Positions 10,905-22,058 of a stretch of 64,000 bases of DNA are shown here, in pieces. Below the pieces are notes generated by a model. The model saw nothing but the letters and a program-made list of their open reading frames with translations. It was not told where the DNA came from and did no database searches. Positions within the stretch are counted from its first letter, which is position 1. Every line of letters starts with the position of its first letter. Location: the NCBI RefSeq assembly GCF_001425205.1, contig NZ_LMDW01000016.1, positions 124,001 to 188,000 of the forward strand. The letters are read 5' to 3'. A program made the translations under genes and the position numbers. This DNA comes from Variovorax sp. Root411. GTDB lineage: Bacteria; Pseudomonadota; Gammaproteobacteria; Burkholderiales; Burkholderiaceae_C.

Positions 10905-12883
10905 GCCGCTACCTTCCTCCTTCGCTGCTGCAGCACTTCGCGTCCCCCGACGATTACGTCGGAACTTTCGGCTGGCTGTGCGGCTATTCCGCCGACGCCA
11001 GCTTCCTCGACGCGGCGGCGGAACGCTTCACCCAGCAGGCGGGTGGCCAACGCGGCTACGCAGGCAAGCTGGCGCTGGTGGTTCTGCTTGACCGAGGGCA
11101 GCCGCAGATCCTGCCGCATGAAGCAGCCGGCGTGCTGCACGCGCCGCTGCGCGACGCAACGCGCTTCGCGCTGCTGCATGCCAAGGTTGCGCTGCTCGGG
11201 TTCCGGCACGTGCAGGCGCCCGAGCGGTGGCGCATGCGGCTGCTCGTCTGCACCGGCAATTGGACGCGCCAGACCCTGGAGCGCAGCCTCGACCTCGCGT
11301 GGTCCGTCGAGGTCGGCGCAGAGGACCTCGAGTCGCGCGAGCCGCAAAGCTTGCAGGCTCGCGCCGACGTTGCCGCGGCCTGGGACCTGCTGCAGTGGCT
11401 GATGCCCTTGTTTGACCTGCGCGCGCTGGCGGCGGAGCCGCACAGCCTGACCGGCCTCGCGCGTGGCCAGTTCGCGAGCTGGTGCGAAGCTCTGCCCCGA
11501 CGCAACCTCCCGCGGCCGCGCTTCTTCGATTCGCGCAACCGATCGCTGCTGCGGCAACTGCCGGACCTGGCCCGCCGCCAAGCCGGCGAGGCCGACCGCA
11601 ACACGCTGGTGCTCGGCTCGGGCTTCTACGAAGGCGGCGAGGGTGGGCAGGCGCCGGTCGCGCTGGTCCGTATCGTCGACGCGCTGAAGGAAGCGGGCAT
11701 GGTCACCGCCAGCTGCGACGTGAGTGTCATCGTCGAGCCGACCGATTGCCAAGCGGTGGCGACCGCGCTCCCTGCGATGCACCAATTGGGCTGGCGCGTT
11801 TGGCCGGCGGGACAGCCCGAATTCCTGGGGCGGCCCGCGCGCAGCCTGCACGCCAAGTTCGTGTTCGCGAGCAGCTACCGGAAGAATTCCAACACCTGCC
11901 TGAATGGCTGGTTGTATCTCGGCTCGGGCAATCTTACGGCGCCGGGCTTTCTAAACCCTTGTCCCCGGGGCAACCTAGAGGTGGGCGTAGTGGTCGGGGA
12001 GGACTCTCTTTACTGGCACAAGAGCCGCGGCCTGCCCTCAGAGCTATGGGCGGGCAACCGGCTCCCCTTGCAGTGGGAGCGCGAGGTGCTGGATGCGCAG
12101 GAACTGCAGGGGGGGCCAGGGATGCCGGATCGGCCGCCCGTTTTCGAGGCGCCTCCGGTGGCTTGGTGTCGTTACTTGTCTGCGCAGGATGGGCTGCCAG
12201 CGCGACTGCTGCTCCCCGTGCACGATGTGCCGTTGGAGGTGCTCGACACCGAGTCGAGTGTGTGCACGCCCGTCGGGTCGCTGGAGGTCGCTTGGCCCGG
12301 CGCGCCGCAACCGTCAGTGGTCGTGCGATGGCATGAAGGCGGCCTCAGACTGCAATGTAGCATTCCCGTTATCGATGCGGCGGGCCGGATCGCGGCGCTG
12401 GAACTGCCGAAGCTGGACCTCGAATCCGCGTGGTGGCAGCTGCAGCAGTTCCCGCAACCGCCCGCCGAGGAGGACACCGGCACGGACGAACGGGAGTTCG
12501 AGCCTGGCATGGCGCTGGTTGCGACCGCCAGCCCCGCGGCAATGGACAGCGTGGTGCGCACGATGATGCGCCTCGTCGAAAACATTGCCGACAAGCAGGC
12601 CGGCTTGATGCAGGCCGACTGGGATGCGTGGTGCATCAGCCTGGAGCAGGCGCTGCGCCAGGCTGCGGACTGCGTGGCCGTGAAGGCTTTCGCGGCGCAG
12701 CTCAGGCTCGATCCGCTGGACGTGCTTCGGCAGGAAGGCAGCTTACCCGCCTTCGCCCGCGATGCGCAGTCGCCGCAGCGCGAGCGCTACCTCGCGGTGT
12801 TGGATGCGCTCGCGGCCTGCTGGGGCGTCCAGGGCCTGCCGTCTGTGGGACGACATGGGGGGAAGTGCATTGAACTGGTCTGA
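10901..12883 (+). CDS. Phospholipase D / Tdp1-like nuclease protein of defence operon A
   Basis: 660 aa with two PLD half-sites of the HxK...N type. The first is H93-A-K95 (LLHAKVALLGF) with N120 (LVCTGNWT). The second is H317-A-K319 (RSLHAKFVFA) with N344 (YLGSGNLT). The GSGNLT/TGNWT form and the spacing are closer to Tdp1-type phosphodiesterases than to classic HKD phospholipases, so DNA-end or nucleic-acid phosphodiester cleavage is the likely chemistry. About 230 C-terminal residues have no recognised motif. It overlaps the upstream gene by ATGA and the helicase by about 30 bp. It contains a G7 run near 12109-12115. Confidence 0.82.
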   Translation: MSRYLPPSLLQHFASPDDYVGTFGWLCGYSADASFLDAAAERFTQQAGGQRGYAGKLALVVLLDRGQPQILPHEAAGVLHAPLRDATRFALLHAKVALLGFRHVQAPERWRMRLLVCTGNWTRQTLERSLDLAWSVEVGAEDLESREPQSLQARADVAAAWDLLQWLMPLFDLRALAAEPHSLTGLARGQFASWCEALPRRNLPRPRFFDSRNRSLLRQLPDLARRQAGEADRNTLVLGSGFYEGGEGGQAPVALVRIVDALKEAGMVTASCDVSVIVEPTDCQAVATALPAMHQLGWRVWPAGQPEFLGRPARSLHAKFVFASSYRKNSNTCLNGWLYLGSGNLTAPGFLNPCPRGNLEVGVVVGEDSLYWHKSRGLPSELWAGNRLPLQWEREVLDAQELQGGPGMPDRPPVFEAPPVAWCRYLSAQDGLPARLLLPVHDVPLEVLDTESSVCTPVGSLEVAWPGAPQPSVVVRWHEGGLRLQCSIPVIDAAGRIAALELPKLDLESAWWQLQQFPQPPAEEDTGTDEREFEPGMALVATASPAAMDSVVRTMMRLVENIADKQAGLMQADWDAWCISLEQALRQAADCVAVKAFAAQLRLDPLDVLRQEGSLPAFARDAQSPQRERYLAVLDALAACWGVQGLPSVGRHGGKCIELV

Positions 12884-15521
12884 AGTCGCATCGCACCTGG
12901 AGCAACGGGTTGCTCAGTTGGAGGCACAGGAGCGCGCCGGCGATCCGGTGCGCCTGAACGCAGGACAGCGCGCCAGCCTGCGCGTATTCGGTCAGCGGCT
13001 CCCGGAGAACGGCATCGTGCTGGCCGACGAAGTGGGCATGGGCAAGACGCGCATCGCCGTACAGGTGATTGAATCGGTCCTGCGCTGCGGCGGGCGCGTG
13101 GCCGTGCTCATCCCCAGCGGCCTGGGCTACCAGTGGCAGCGCGAGCTGGTCGGCGGCGGCTTGGTCACCGAGCACGTACTGCGCGGCATCCTCGGCTACA
13201 TGGGTGCCTGGAGTGGGGAAGGCGCCGAGCCGTGGAACTCGCGCCAAGTCGTGGTGCTGTCGCACGCCTTCAGCAACTGGCAGATCCGTGGGAACGCCGA
13301 TGCGCGCCGCTGGATCCTCCTCCCGGCGCTTGTCGCGACGCTGCGCGAGCGCACGGGCCACGTTTCCGGAGCGCGGTGGGTGGCGGATGTACGCAAATTG
13401 CCGGCCGGGGAGGGGGCCTTGCGCGCCGCGGCGGCGACCGCGGAGGTGCTGCAGGGGAAGCTGCCACCGGGCGCGCATTCGCTACTGGAGTTCGCGCAGA
13501 CGACGCAGTGGGCACCGCTGATGCGGCCTTCCGAGTACGCCGCCGGCACCGAGTGCCGGCACATGCTGATGAAGGCCGTGGGGCTTGGTTTCGGCCGCTT
13601 CGACCTGGTGATCGTCGACGAGGCGCACAAGAGCCGAGGCAAGGATGCCCGCCTCTCGGTGCTGCTGGGCAAGATGCTGCACATCGACGCCAAGACTCGC
13701 TTCGTCGCGATGAGCGCCACGCCGGTAGAGCTGGACGCCGCGCAGTGGCTGCAGACGTTGGGCCGCATCGGTATCCCGGCGACACGCTTGCAGCCCATCA
13801 TGGTGGCGGTCGATCACTACACCGAAGCGCTGCAGCGGGTGCGCCGCTCCTGGCGCACTAGCGCGGAGGCTCGTAGCGTCTATGCCATGGCGGCCGGCGA
13901 ATTCCAGCGCAAGCTGGGTGACTTCGTGCTGCGCCGGGACAAGCGCGAGGATGCCGATGTGCAGCTTTACGAGAGGCACGGCGGCCACAACTACCGCGAT
14001 ACCAGTGGCGAGATTCTGGTTGATACGCACACCCTCGATACGCCCTGGAAGCAGGCCGTGTGCGCGGCAGAAGCGCTGTCAGTGATCCGCCGGCGCGGAG
14101 ATGCGAGCGACAAGCGCCTGCGCCTCACGCTTGCGAGCGGCCATGGCACATGCAAGTTCCTGGACGAGGATGACGCCGAAGAGGCAATCATTGAGGAAGC
14201 GATTGAGGCCGAGCGCGCCAGCGGCCTGCAGCCAGAAGAAGCTTCCGAGCCTGCCCTCGCTGCGCATGCGCAGCAGCGGGCCGCTTGGTGGCGCGCATCG
14301 CTGCAGGCAAGCTTGCGAGCGGTCGACGAACCCGTGTATGGCCACCCGGCGCTCCTCGCCGCCGTGGGCGCCATCGAGCAACGCACGGGCGAAGGCGACA
14401 AGGTTTTGGTGTTCGGCCGCTACTCCCGGCCCATGCAAGCCTTGGAGCAGTTGCTCAACGCGCGGGAGATGTTGCGCCGGCTGGCTGAAGGCCGCTATTG
14501 GCCGCAAAGCCGTTTGCGCGAGGGCGGCGATGGCGTCGACCAGTGGCCCGCCGTTCGCGCCGCCCACAAGCAGTGGGCGCAAGAGCGCAGAGCGCCGCAC
14601 CCCGTTGCTCTGGACCGGATCAATGCGGAATTGGCCGAACAGTTCCGGACCGAACGCAACTTGCGCGAGCGCTTCCGCAATGCTCTGTTGCGCCGCCTGG
14701 GCGAAGCGGTCGCCAGCCTGCCGTTCCACGGAAAACTGTGGGTCGGCCTGCAGGCTGCGGCGCAGCGCTCGCAGCTGGGCGAAGACGACGGCCACCCGGT
14801 CGCACTGCTGGCCCGCGCGCTGTTGGAGATGACCGCGAATGCCGCAGTTGACATGGGCGCGCAGGAGCTGGGGCGGGAGTTCGTCGCGCTGGTGGATGCG
14901 GTGCTGGACAACGATCCGGGCGGCCGCGATGCGGACACCGAGGGCGATTTGGTCGGAAGCTGGGCCGAGTTCCAGAAGCGGCTGGAAGCCGAATACGGCA
15001 CGCGCACTGGCGAGTTTGCGCGCTTCATGCATGGTCAGACCAAGATCGAGTCGCGCCGCATCATCCAGCAGGCGTTCAATCGCGCGGTGGCCGCGCCCAT
15101 GGTGCTGATCGCGCAGTCGCTCGTCGGCCGCGAGGGCCTCAACCTGCACGAGGCCTGCCGCGTCGTCGTGCTGCTGCATCCGGAATGGAACCCTGCGGTG
15201 GTGGAACAGCAGATCGGCCGCGTCGATCGCGTCGGTAGTCATTGGGCGCGGCAGTTGCGGACGGCCGTGGCGGAAGGGCATCGCGGGGTCAAGCTACCCC
15301 GCATCGATGTGCTACCAGTCGTCTTTCGCGGCACCTATGACGAACACAACTGGCGCGTGCTGCGCGAGCGCTGGGATGACCTGCGGGCGCAACTACATGG
15401 CGAAGTTATCCCGCCGCACCTCGGCGGCGCGGAGTGCACCGAGGAGGAACGCGCACTTCTGCAAGAACTGGAATGTGCGGCGCCGAACTTCTCTCCGACG
15501 GCGCCGTGGCGCACCATCTGA
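12855..15521 (+). CDS. SNF2/SF2-type helicase of defence operon A
   Basis: 888 aa from ATG 12855. A TTG at 12870 has the better-placed SD GGGGGGA and may be the true start. Helicase motifs: I ADEVGMGKTRIA (about 56-67), II VDEAHK (about 254), III SATPVE, then in the C-terminal lobe GREGLNLHEA and the arginine-finger motif QQIGRVDRVGS. The 'DEVGMGKT' form and the late C-lobe are typical of SNF2-like translocases (RapA/DrmD/Azaca type). A long insert of about 400 residues separates the lobes. It presumably translocates on DNA and delivers substrate to the PLD nuclease encoded upstream. Confidence 0.85.
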   Translation: MGGSALNWSEVASHLEQRVAQLEAQERAGDPVRLNAGQRASLRVFGQRLPENGIVLADEVGMGKTRIAVQVIESVLRCGGRVAVLIPSGLGYQWQRELVGGGLVTEHVLRGILGYMGAWSGEGAEPWNSRQVVVLSHAFSNWQIRGNADARRWILLPALVATLRERTGHVSGARWVADVRKLPAGEGALRAAAATAEVLQGKLPPGAHSLLEFAQTTQWAPLMRPSEYAAGTECRHMLMKAVGLGFGRFDLVIVDEAHKSRGKDARLSVLLGKMLHIDAKTRFVAMSATPVELDAAQWLQTLGRIGIPATRLQPIMVAVDHYTEALQRVRRSWRTSAEARSVYAMAAGEFQRKLGDFVLRRDKREDADVQLYERHGGHNYRDTSGEILVDTHTLDTPWKQAVCAAEALSVIRRRGDASDKRLRLTLASGHGTCKFLDEDDAEEAIIEEAIEAERASGLQPEEASEPALAAHAQQRAAWWRASLQASLRAVDEPVYGHPALLAAVGAIEQRTGEGDKVLVFGRYSRPMQALEQLLNAREMLRRLAEGRYWPQSRLREGGDGVDQWPAVRAAHKQWAQERRAPHPVALDRINAELAEQFRTERNLRERFRNALLRRLGEAVASLPFHGKLWVGLQAAAQRSQLGEDDGHPVALLARALLEMTANAAVDMGAQELGREFVALVDAVLDNDPGGRDADTEGDLVGSWAEFQKRLEAEYGTRTGEFARFMHGQTKIESRRIIQQAFNRAVAAPMVLIAQSLVGREGLNLHEACRVVVLLHPEWNPAVVEQQIGRVDRVGSHWARQLRTAVAEGHRGVKLPRIDVLPVVFRGTYDEHNWRVLRERWDDLRAQLHGEVIPPHLGGAECTEEERALLQELECAAPNFSPTAPWRTI

Positions 15522-15537
15522 GCACTCCGAGTCGCAG

Positions 15538-16440
15538 ATGAACATCGCCCCGACCCCGCGGCACGTGCAGGCCTTCGGTCGCGCGATCGCCGCCTACCTG
15601 TGTACCCGCTGCCACAAACTGAAAAGCTTCCAGTGGCCCATCGCGGAGAAATGTGTGCAGGTGGCCATACGACGCGATCTGCTGCCCGGCATGCCCTTCG
15701 GTGGCGGCTTTGCCGAAACTATGCAATTGCGCCAAGCCGTCGCCGTGCGCGCCCGCGAGATTCAGGCGCAGGTGCAACTCCCGCAGCGCCTCGAGCCTCT
15801 CGTCGAGCTCGCGAGCTTTGTAATCGCGGACTGGGGCAATCTGAATGGCAACGATCCCAAGACCATCCAGGGCTATGCCGAGCGGTTCACCGGTATCGAC
15901 GTTCCGTTCGACGAGATTCGTGCCCCTGCGGACCTCCAGGCTGCTGTGTCGTCCCGAAGCCAGCACGGATTGTTCCGCTTCGCGGGCATTGCTAGCTGGT
16001 CTAAGTGGCTCAACTTTGTCTGGAACGATTGGGCTCTGATCTACGACTCGCGCATCGCCTTCGCGCTCGATGCGGTTCACTTCATCTGCAGGGTCAATGC
16101 GCCGGTCTTCCCGGTGCCAGTGGGCCGCAATCCGCTGTTGGCACATCTCAATGCCCAGAGCTGTGCTGCTTTCGCTTGGCTCGCCAGTTACGCGGGCGCG
16201 AAGCCTTCCCGCGACCAGATGAGTGCCTGGATGGCCAACGCAGTGGCACCGGAGAAGGAAGCTTATATCTACTACCTTGCGGTGATGGCGGAAGCGCACC
16301 GTCTGCTCTGGCCCGCCAATGAGAGCCGTCCCTTGGTGCATACAGAGATGCTGCTGTTCATGCTTTCGATCGAGGATATCGCGCACGATTTTGCTCGTGA
16401 GTTGCTGGTGCGGCTGGGGCCTTCGGCGGCTGAGCCTTGA
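15538..16440 (+). CDS. Fourth protein of defence operon A, possible OGG-like glycosylase fold
   Basis: 300 aa, starting 16 bp after the helicase stop. I cannot name it. Residues about 151-175 (IASWSKWLNF ... IYDSRIAFAL) match the pattern of OGG-like HhH-GPD proteins, where an 'AS-x-SK' lysine and a 'D-S-R' aspartate 14 residues later form the active pair (here K156 and D170). This is a short-motif resemblance, not an established homology. C-x2-C at 22-25 (LCTRCHK) could bind zinc. If a glycosylase, it would add base excision to a helicase-nuclease system. It could also be purely structural. Confidence 0.7.
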   Translation: MNIAPTPRHVQAFGRAIAAYLCTRCHKLKSFQWPIAEKCVQVAIRRDLLPGMPFGGGFAETMQLRQAVAVRAREIQAQVQLPQRLEPLVELASFVIADWGNLNGNDPKTIQGYAERFTGIDVPFDEIRAPADLQAAVSSRSQHGLFRFAGIASWSKWLNFVWNDWALIYDSRIAFALDAVHFICRVNAPVFPVPVGRNPLLAHLNAQSCAAFAWLASYAGAKPSRDQMSAWMANAVAPEKEAYIYYLAVMAEAHRLLWPANESRPLVHTEMLLFMLSIEDIAHDFARELLVRLGPSAAEP

Positions 16441-16871
16441 GCGGGATAGAGCGACGAAGGAGGGGCCGGTCACGTCGGGCCTGTGGGCGACCGAACAGCT
16501 CATCAAGGTCAACGCCGCCAGCATACTCTTCAGCTGGCTGCCGCAGGCCCGCCAGGAGCAGATCCGGTTTCTTCAGGTCCGCCCAGGGCTGCGATAGATC
16601 GGTCATCTGCCGGCCGGCTGCCGCCGAGCGCAGGTGAGTCACTACGGATCGTGACGCGTCACCAGCCGGAGATGGCGAAGGGCACGATCTTGAGACGGGC
16701 GTAGTTCAGGCATCGTGTGGAAGAGCCTGCGAGAGGAGCAGCGCCAAGGACTGCAACGTGCGCGGCTTCTGACAGCGGGAGAGGGCAGTGAAGAACCTGG
16801 TCGCGGCGTGGCTGGAGGATCTGACGCCTTGCTGGAGCGGTTGGCTGCTGCGACGGTGAACTATCCTGACG
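16441..16871. other. No supported gene
   Basis: 431 bp between operon A and the DUF4230 gene, both ending here. The minus strand holds a fragment ending LNYARLKIVPFAISGW and stop near 16671, without a plausible start or homologous body. It reads like gene debris. No repeat or terminator stands out. Confidence 0.5.
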
Positions 16872-17513
16872 TCAGGCGGCCTGTTTCGCTTCGTGCGCAG
16901 CGGTCAACGGCACGACATTACCAGCCGTGTTGAAGGTGACTTCGACACCCTTCGCTCCCATGCCGTACGCCATGGCAGAAAGTGTTGAAATTGCGGAAGC
17001 TTGGACCCTCTCTCGCAAGTCTTCTTTCAAGATTCCGGCCTGAGCGACAGCAGTCCTCTTGGCGGCCTCTGTCAGTTCATTTCGCAATTCCAAGCTGAAA
17101 TCGACGCCTACAACTCCAAAGTATGAGGACTTCTTCTCATCATAGATTCGATGTTCTTTAGGAATTATCTTGGCGTAATGTTCGGGCAAATGAATTTGCA
17201 CAACGCCGTTCTGATTTGATATCTTTGATTTTCGCAGATCAAATCTGAACTCAACGTCGAACTCACAAATCATCAGTATCTTGCCCGTCGTACTAAAGAA
17301 ACTCTTCTCGTTAGTTGTCTGAGTGACAACCTCTTTAACGAATGCATTGAGCGCCACCAGCTCGCCCATCTCGCGAATACGTTCAAGAGAAAATGAGACG
17401 GTGAGTGAACTGTCCGAGCCTCGACGCCGATCAAGGAGCAGAAAAATCAGCAAAATGCCCATCGCTATGACGACAACGGTTAGCGAGATTGCCAGGAGTT
17501 CAGTCATGCTCAT
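16872..17513 (-). CDS. DUF4230-like membrane-anchored protein
   Basis: 213 aa. A single N-terminal membrane helix (about 5-27, LLAISLTVVVIAMGILLIFLL) is followed by a basic DRRRG stop-transfer. The soluble part has the DUF4230 style: a start 'ELVALNAFVKEVV', 'GKILMICEFDVEFRFDL', then 'VVQIHLPEHYAKII' and 'HRIYDEKKSSYFGVVG'. Function of the family is unknown. The gene is clearly AT-richer than its neighbours (codons AAA, ATT, TTT common), suggesting a different origin from the surrounding cargo. No strong SD is seen; a second ATG lies two codons in. Confidence 0.75.
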   Translation of the reverse strand: MSMTELLAISLTVVVIAMGILLIFLLLDRRRGSDSSLTVSFSLERIREMGELVALNAFVKEVVTQTTNEKSFFSTTGKILMICEFDVEFRFDLRKSKISNQNGVVQIHLPEHYAKIIPKEHRIYDEKKSSYFGVVGVDFSLELRNELTEAAKRTAVAQAGILKEDLRERVQASAISTLSAMAYGMGAKGVEVTFNTAGNVVPLTAAHEAKQAA

Positions 17514-18309
17514 GTAGGTCCGTCGTAGAAATGAGGTTTCCGTTTGTATCGCAGATATTTCGGTCGATTATGGCCTGCGCAGCGGCGAGAAGCTCTCCAT
17601 CGTTGCCCGGCTACCTTTCGAAGCAAGATCACGCGAGCGAAATTCGACTGAATTTTCTGCCGTAAGCGTCTGACAGACCCTTGGCCCAGGGAAGGACCCG
17701 CGGGCGCTATTCGCGAATGGGCGGAGATTGATTCCCATCCTCATATTTTCGACGGTGTCCGAAGGCGAGCGGTCAAAGTCATCTATGCTGGGATTCCAGA
17801 ATTGGCACCTTTCATCAGCAGCAGGTGCACTATCTTTACCTTCGTCTTCACTTGGCCGGCGGCATGGTGACGCCCAAGGTGACGCTCGCTAAAACACTGA
17901 AGATCTCGGGCTGCGCCCTGCGCATGATGAATTGGCCAGCCTGACGCAGATCAACGCGGTCGCGATGCCTTAAACACCCCTGAAACGCCCCCGAAACCCC
18001 TGGAAGCCCTGTCCAAATAACCCCTCGGAGCCCCGCGAGGCGGTGACGACGCACACGTTGTAGTTTTGCTCACTTCTCCACGCACAGTGACCAGCGCCCT
18101 TGAAAATCCTTTGGGGAGCGGGGCCGCCGAACTTCAGCGCATGTGGTTTGGGCGAGGGCGCTGGTGCCAGGTCGTGCAGGTGCGTGGGGTCGCGCGAGGA
18201 CTGGCCCTGCGCGATGAACTCCGGCGTGCGGTGGTGGGCCGCTATCATCGCTGGCGCCCACTACGCCGTGGTCGCCCCCACGCGGGGAAGAACACATATC
18301 TCTGTCCCA
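17514..18309. other. 796-bp intergenic region upstream of hsdM; no gene supported
   Basis: No frame here looks coding. The AT-rich left part upstream of the DUF4230 gene gives way to GC-rich sequence. At 17972-18003 there are three degenerate 11-mers in tandem (AAACACCCCTG, AAACGCCCCCG, AAACCCCTGG). The right part must contain the promoter of the type I restriction operon. hsdM lacks an obvious SD, and its frame stays open back to 18100. Confidence 0.5.
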
Positions 18310-20761
<2,452 letters not shown>

Positions 20762-20769
<8 letters not shown>

Positions 20770-22045
20770 GTTCCGGCCACTCGGTAACGCGGTCGCAAAA
20801 CAGTTCGGCGGCGGCACACCTTCCCGACAGGTTGCTTCGTATTGGAATGGGCCAATTCCTTGGGCGTCAGTGAAAGATTTCGCGGACGATCGCGACAGAA
20901 TTCTGGGGACGCAGGAGAGCATTAGCGAGGCGGGGCTTTACGCGAGTGCGAGCAATCTGGTCCCCGCTGGAACGCCGCTAGTTTGCACGCGGATGGCAGT
21001 AGGTCGCTCGGCGATCGCGCCTATGGCAATTGCTATCAACCAAGACGTTAAGGCGTTGGCCCCAGCCCGCGAAATCAATTCAGCGTACTTGCTGAGGCTC
21101 TTGCAGTATGCGCAGCCAAGGGCGGAGGCTGCGGCGGTGGGGTCGACAGTGAAGGGGATTCGCATACAGGACTATCTGTCGATTCCAGTCCCGATGGCTC
21201 CTGCGGGGGATCAGCCACGTATTGCTGAGATACTCCACACGCTCGACACCACCATCCGCCAGACCGAGGCCATCATCGAAAAGCTCAAGCAGATCAAGCA
21301 GGGGCTGCTGCACGATCTGTTGACTCGCGGCATCGATGCCAACGGTGAACTGCGCCCGCCGCAGAGCGAAGCGCCGCACTTCTACAAGGAGTCAGTGCTG
21401 GGGTGGATTCCGAAAGAATGGGAAGTGCGACACCTTGCGGAGTTGCTTTCAAGTGACGATCCTGCGATGCGCTCAGGCCCCTTCGGCAGCGCACTTCTGA
21501 AATCTGAACTCGTCAAGAATGGATTGCCGTTGCTCGGCATCGACAATGTTCATGTGGAGCGATTCGTCACCAACTTCACTAGATTCGTCACTGAGAAGAA
21601 GTTCAATGAACTGTCTCGCTATGCGGTTAGGCCGCATGACCTGATGATCACGATCATGGGCACAGTCGGGCGTTGCTGCGTTGTCCCTGAAGACGTTGGT
21701 CGCGCGCTCTCATCCAAGCACACATGGACTGTTACTCTCGACAAGGCGAAGTATTCGCCGCTGCTGGCGATGCTTCAGATCAACTACTCCCCATGGATAT
21801 TGCGCCAAATTGCGAAGGATGAGCAGGGCGGGATCATGGGGGCCATCCGATCGGAGACGCTGAGGACCTTGAGTCTTCCCACCCCCCCCGTCGACGAGCA
21901 GCTCGAAATAGAAGCCCGAATGCAGGCCGCCTCAAATCGAATCGACATTGAATCGACAGCATTGCGGAAGTTGCGATTGGAGAAGGTCGGTCTCATGGAC
22001 GATCTGCTCACCGGCCGCGTTCGTGCGGCACCGCTGCTGATCTGA
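20762..22045 (+). CDS. hsdS: Type I restriction-modification specificity subunit
   Basis: 427 aa from ATG 20762, overlapping the hsdM stop; ATG 20750 is an alternative. Two target-recognition domains (about 1-150 and 215-380) are each followed by a conserved helix. The central one is [20 protein letters not shown]. The second ends in the 'P-x-PPVDEQ' motif and [16 protein letters not shown]. It sets the bipartite DNA sequence recognised by the complex. A C8 tract at 21882-21889 encodes part of TPPVDEQ and could slip. The two TRDs are unlike each other, so the target is probably asymmetric. Confidence 0.92.
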
Positions 22046-22058
22046 CAAAGGACCGCAC

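Noticed and set aside
14079..15281. 400-aa minus-strand frame over the SNF2 helicase
   Set aside because: Antisense shadow; no start signal or domain, and the plus strand encodes helicase motifs here.
16600..16715. Minus-strand fragment ending LNYARLKIVPFAISGW
   Set aside because: Protein-like tail but no start, SD or recognisable body; treated as possible gene debris, not a feature.
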